A DNA stretch of 64,000 nt. Origin: Microbacterium sp. C7(2022) (GTDB taxonomy: Bacteria; Actinomycetota; Actinomycetes; Actinomycetales; Microbacteriaceae). Positions 60,923 to 64,000 of this stretch are shown here, piece after piece (position 1 is the first letter of the stretch; every line of letters begins with the position of its first letter). Under the pieces are notes generated by a model, which saw only the letters and a list, made by a program, of their open reading frames with translations, made no database searches and was not told the origin of the DNA. The stretch is from contig NZ_JAPEHV010000002.1 of assembly GCF_028823665.1 (NCBI RefSeq), forward strand, positions 248,001 to 312,000. Reading direction: 5' to 3'. The position numbers and the translations under genes are program-made.

Positions 60923-62704
60923 TTACTCAGCAGCCGAACCGCTCGTCGGCGCCCACTCCCAGAAGTTCCAGAAGTAGTAGGGAGCCAGCGGTGCGGGGGC
61001 AATGCCCTCGACGCCCTTGTCCCATGCCGTGAGACCCGGGAACTGGAAGATCGTGATGCCGTAGCCATCCGCCCACAGTTCCTTCTCCACGTCGATCTGG
61101 ATCTGGATCTGCTCGTTCTCGTCGAGCTCGGTCTCCAGGTCCTTCAGGCGGGTGTCAACCGACTCGTTCGAGTAGCCACCGAAGTTCGAGGGCTGGCCCG
61201 TTCCGAGGTACTGGTCGGTACCGGTGAGCGCGAGGCTCGTCGATGCCCACGCGAAGATGACCGCGTCGTGGGGGTTGACCGGGAATGCGGTCGTGTCGGT
61301 GAACTCCCAGTTGGGCTCCGAGTCGTCGACCACGTCGAAGCCGGCGAGGGCTGCCGAGGTGGCGATCAGCTCGTACTCCGAGGCGCGGCGTGCGTTGCCC
61401 TCGGGGTACCAGAACTTGACCTCGACGGGCGTCTCGACACCAGCGTCGGCGAGGAGCTGCTTGGCGCCCTCGATGTCGACGTCAGCGTACTCGGCCGAAC
61501 CGTTCGCCTCGACGATCGGGTCGTACATCGGCGAACCGGGGATCTGCAGGATCGAGTTGCGGACCTCGGCGTTGGGGTTCAGCGGACGGATCAGCTTCTC
61601 GACGATCTCCTCACGCGGGATGGTCTTGAGGAACGCGACGCGAACCATACGCGCCTTCTCCTCGTCGCCGCCGTAGGTTGCGGGGTCGAAGGGGCCACCG
61701 TTGTTGAACGTCAGGTCGACGTGCTCGTAGGTTGCCTCGTCACCCGTGTAGTAGTCAGCCGTGTCGGTCGACTGCACGAGCTCGAGAACGTCGGGCGTCG
61801 GCTGGCCCGAGGCCACCTGGACGTCCTGGTTCTGCAGAGCCTGCACCTGCGCGGTCGCGTCAGCGATCTGACGGATCGTGATGCGCTGGTACTTGGGCGA
61901 GGGGCCCCATGCGAACTCCTCGTTTGCGACGAGGGTGACGTAGTCCTCCTCGACGAGGTCCTCAACGATGTACGGACCGTAGGAGAGGTTGACGAGCGGG
62001 TTCTCCGGCGTGTTGGGCGACTGGAAGTCGGCTTCCCATGCCTCGGCGACGGGCGTGAGCCACTCGGTGTCGCCCTCCTGGATAGCCGTGACCAGCTGGT
62101 CCTTGGCTTCCTGCGGGTCCTCGATCTCGGGGTACGCGAGCATCACGGCTGCGTGAGCCGCGACCGAGCCGACAGCGAACTGGACTTCCCAGTCCACGTA
62201 CGGCACGTCGTAGACGAGCGTGAGCTTGTGGTCGTCGATCTCCGGCAGCTCGGACGCGAGGTCCGCGCGGGGGTTCGCGTAGTTGAAGAGCGCGCCGCCC
62301 TCTTCGTTTTCGAACGCCTGGAAGATGTAGGCCCATGACAGAAGCATGTCGGCCTCGTCGACGGCCACACCGTCCGACCAGGTGACGTTGTCGTTGATCG
62401 TGTACTCCACGGTCAGCGGGTCGTCGCTGGTCTTCTCGTACGAACCGAAGTCGGTGTTCTGTACGAGCTCGGGCGAGTCGTTGTAGTAGTTGAAGCCGCT
62501 CGTCGTGAGGTACGTGACGTTGCTGTTGGCGACGTTGTTACCCGACGTGCTGCTGGTGTTGAAGTTGTCGATGATGTCATTCCACGACACGGTGATTTCC
62601 GTGTCTTCGATGACCTCCGACTCGTACGGGACCGAGCATCCGGCAAGAGCAAGCGCTCCCACCGTGACGATGCCCAGGCCTGCACCCAGACGTGTGATCT
62701 TCAC
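60923..62704 (-). CDS. dppA: Oligopeptide ABC importer substrate-binding lipoprotein
   Basis: 593-residue family 5 solute-binding protein. Signal peptide with lipobox LAGC (Cys23). Family landmarks: EYTINDNVTWSDGVAVDEADMLLSW (two parts), NPLVNLSYGPYIVED, ANEEFAWGPSPKYQRIT, VRVAFLKTIPREEIVEKLI. The sequence is rich in Asn/Asp/Ser and aromatic residues. It captures peptides for the DppBC/DppDF importer. GTG 62704 follows AGGAGG at 7 bases. It is first in the operon, behind a recognisable -35/-10 promoter. Confidence 0.93.
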   Translation of the reverse strand: MKITRLGAGLGIVTVGALALAGCSVPYESEVIEDTEITVSWNDIIDNFNTSSTSGNNVANSNVTYLTTSGFNYYNDSPELVQNTDFGSYEKTSDDPLTVEYTINDNVTWSDGVAVDEADMLLSWAYIFQAFENEEGGALFNYANPRADLASELPEIDDHKLTLVYDVPYVDWEVQFAVGSVAAHAAVMLAYPEIEDPQEAKDQLVTAIQEGDTEWLTPVAEAWEADFQSPNTPENPLVNLSYGPYIVEDLVEEDYVTLVANEEFAWGPSPKYQRITIRQIADATAQVQALQNQDVQVASGQPTPDVLELVQSTDTADYYTGDEATYEHVDLTFNNGGPFDPATYGGDEEKARMVRVAFLKTIPREEIVEKLIRPLNPNAEVRNSILQIPGSPMYDPIVEANGSAEYADVDIEGAKQLLADAGVETPVEVKFWYPEGNARRASEYELIATSAALAGFDVVDDSEPNWEFTDTTAFPVNPHDAVIFAWASTSLALTGTDQYLGTGQPSNFGGYSNESVDTRLKDLETELDENEQIQIQIDVEKELWADGYGITIFQFPGLTAWDKGVEGIAPAPLAPYYFWNFWEWAPTSGSAAE

Positions 62705-62762
62705 CCTGATTCCTCCTGTGCAAGGGATATGTGTGCCCGAAGAATGCGCTGTGCATCGCCGG

Positions 62763-62826
62763 ACACGAATGTGTAAACGATAGGCGCGCTTGCAACCTTG
62801 ATCAAAACGAATGCCGAAAACGTTAC
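62763..62826 (-). promoter_or_regulatory. Promoter of the oligopeptide-binding protein gene with possible operators
   Basis: On the minus strand -35 TTGATC (62805-62800), 17-base spacer, -10 TATCGT (62782-62777), giving a leader of about 65 bases. A dyad acac-gaat-gtgt (62763-62774) overlaps the expected start point, and an aaacgtt core lies just upstream of the -35. Regulator unknown. Confidence 0.5.
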
Positions 62827-62912
62827 ATGCCCTTTACTCAATCGGCGATCGATGTGGCATTCTGACAACATCACGCCGATGGCCGTCGGCTCGGTGAGAG
62901 GGAGTCCACAAC

Positions 62913-63716
62913 GTGGCGGAAACGCGCGCAAACTCCGACCGCCCTCGGCTGTGGTGGGAGATCGCCATCGTCCTGGCGGTGACCGTCGGGCAGTCCGCGG
63001 TCTACTCCGTGCTCTCGCTCACACGGGCACTTCTTCGCCCGACGCCCATCGGCGATCAACAGACCCAACTGAACCCGTCGCGTGACGTCGCGGCGTTCTG
63101 GGATGTGCTCTACCAGGTGCTCTCGGTGTTCTTCGGACTGTCGCTCGTCGCGCTTGTCGTCTTTCTCCTTTGGGAACCCGGAGGCAATGCGCTGCGCCGG
63201 ATCGGACTGGACTTTCGCCGCTTCGGTGGCGACATCGCCCGCGCTCTCCTGTTGGCCGCGGCCATTGGCCTCCCCGGCCTCGCGCTGTATGCGGTGGGCC
63301 GCGCACTCGGCATCACCGTTCAGGTTCAGGCCTCACCGCTGGATGCGGCCTGGTGGACGGTGCCGCTCCTCGTGCTCGCGGCGCTGCGGGCGGGCCTCAC
63401 CGAGGAAGTCATCTTCATCGCCTACCTGTTCGACAGGCTCCGTCGACTGGGATGGGGTTGGTGGGCGATAATCCTCTCGACGGCGGCACTCCGCGCGGCG
63501 TATCACGCGTACCAGGGCATTGGTCCGATCATCGGCAACTTCGTCATGGGTGTCGTCTTCGGCTGGTGCTACAAGCGGTGGGGTCGCGTCATGCCTCTCG
63601 TGCTCGCGCACACGCTCATCGACATCGTGGCGTTCGTCGGGTACCCACTGGCCGTCGCGCTGTGGCCTGCGCTCTTCGGGACGGTTCCCCCGCCGACCCC
63701 TACTCCAACCTCCTGA
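62913..63716 (+). CDS. CPBP family intramembrane glutamic protease
   Basis: 267-residue membrane protease of the CAAX-protease/bacteriocin-processing (Abi) family with about seven helices. The three signature motifs are visible: LTEEVIFIAYLFDRL (Glu-Glu), RAAYHAYQG (His) and LAHTLIDIVAF (His). Cleavage target unknown; family members process prenylated or small peptide precursors or act in immunity to bacteriocins. GTG 62913 follows GAGGGAG at 9 bases. It is divergent from the oligopeptide importer. Confidence 0.9.
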   Translation: MAETRANSDRPRLWWEIAIVLAVTVGQSAVYSVLSLTRALLRPTPIGDQQTQLNPSRDVAAFWDVLYQVLSVFFGLSLVALVVFLLWEPGGNALRRIGLDFRRFGGDIARALLLAAAIGLPGLALYAVGRALGITVQVQASPLDAAWWTVPLLVLAALRAGLTEEVIFIAYLFDRLRRLGWGWWAIILSTAALRAAYHAYQGIGPIIGNFVMGVVFGWCYKRWGRVMPLVLAHTLIDIVAFVGYPLAVALWPALFGTVPPPTPTPTS

Positions 63717-64000
63717 CGTAGCCTCTGGCTACCATCGCCCCACCAGGCCGAAACACTCTGCGAGCGCCGAGACACAGCGCCTACTGCTGTTTTTCGCCGC
63801 AGTGGGCGTGTCTGAGTGGACGCGCCTCCTCCTCCACAGAAGGTACGGCGCCAGCATCCATCCACCATCCATCCGGGAGCGGCTCCGCGCGGCAGATGCG
63901 TGGCACACCAGGATGGAATGTCCCTCCCTCTCACACCCGTCAACGGGGCTCCGATCGCACTATTGCGCGCATCGGATGCGCGAATGGCCGGTTTCCGCCC
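63717..64000. other. End-of-window region with palindromes, no certain gene
   Basis: A 6-bp hairpin gtagcc-tct-ggctac (63718-63732) directly follows the CPBP stop. A second inverted repeat has arms 63770-63787 and 63799-63813 (6 bp plus 9 bp with one G-T pair, split by a 3-base bulge) around a T-rich loop. From ATG 63918 (ggatgg upstream) a plus-strand frame is open to the window edge (MSLPLTPVNGAPIALLRAS), which could be the start of a gene. Minus-strand frames are also open, so no call is made. Confidence 0.3.

Noticed and set aside
63569..63943. Minus-strand frame at the right end, open to the window edge
   Set aside because: Gly-rich, no motif, and largely antisense to the CPBP protease gene; kept only as part of the undecided end region.
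1..64000. tRNA, rRNA, CRISPR arrays, insertion sequences, prophage or integrase genes
   Set aside because: Read on both strands; no cloverleaf ending in a CCA-type 3' end, no regularly spaced repeats, and no transposase or integrase motifs were found.

Overview
The window is a gene-dense stretch of high-GC chromosome from an actinobacterium, most probably a member of the Microbacteriaceae (Microbacterium-like). Supporting signs are GTG starts, actinobacterial-only small proteins (DUF3107, DUF3117), an AdnAB-type recombination helicase-nuclease pair, a TatB gene, actinobacterial-type DapD/DapC/FdxA, and gene order recalled to match Mycobacterium tuberculosis Rv3193c-Rv3211 (first 20 kb) and Rv1177-Rv1232c (27-38 kb). 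No rRNA, tRNA, CRISPR, insertion sequence or prophage was seen. No intergenic gap exceeds 300 bases.

Layout. 1-20 kb: UPF0182 membrane protein, Lon-like PDZ protease, DUF2342 metalloprotease-like protein, an orphan TOMM cyclodehydratase-like protein, UvrD2-like helicase, NudC, a kinase-fold protein with a degenerate active site, AdnB and AdnA, DUF3107, a ferritin-like protein and a DEAD-box RNA helicase. 20-27 kb: a PLDc_N/SHOCT membrane protein, PHP phosphoesterase, membrane EEP-family protein, Xaa-Pro aminopeptidase plus GGT-like hydrolase, alpha/beta hydrolase and a YflT-like stress protein. 27-38 kb: PRC/MgtE_N/CBS protein, DUF1003, Mrp, TatB, O-methyltransferase, DUF3117, PIG-V-like mannosyltransferase, lysine/diaminopimelate genes dapE, dapD and dapC, citrate synthase and ferredoxin. 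38-46 kb: a complete branched-chain-amino-acid-type ABC importer with an acyl-CoA synthetase inside the operon, then AzlC/AzlD. 46-49 kb: TypA/BipA. 49-56 kb: a four-gene FtsX-type ABC system (two permeases of about 890 residues and two ATPases, one with an AbrB-like tail). 55.7-62.7 kb: an oligopeptide importer split by an opposite-strand PH-domain gene. The window ends with a CPBP protease and a short region of palindromes.

Regulation. Twelve genes share one arrangement: a TANNNT hexamer, exactly six bases, then ATG or GTG. This is the signature of leaderless transcription and was used here to correct several starts (for example adnA, the PHP protein and the DUF6113-like protein). Genes inside operons instead use purine-rich ribosome binding sites and ATGA/GTGA/TGATG overlaps. 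Convergent gene ends often share long near-perfect hairpins.

Most suggestive of unusual biology: a 152-base convergent overlap between two genes that both place conserved residues in it, the inactive-looking kinase beside adnAB, the extra membrane domain in the oligopeptide permease DppB, and the ABC ATPase with an AbrB-like domain in an operon led by a six-codon coupled reading frame.
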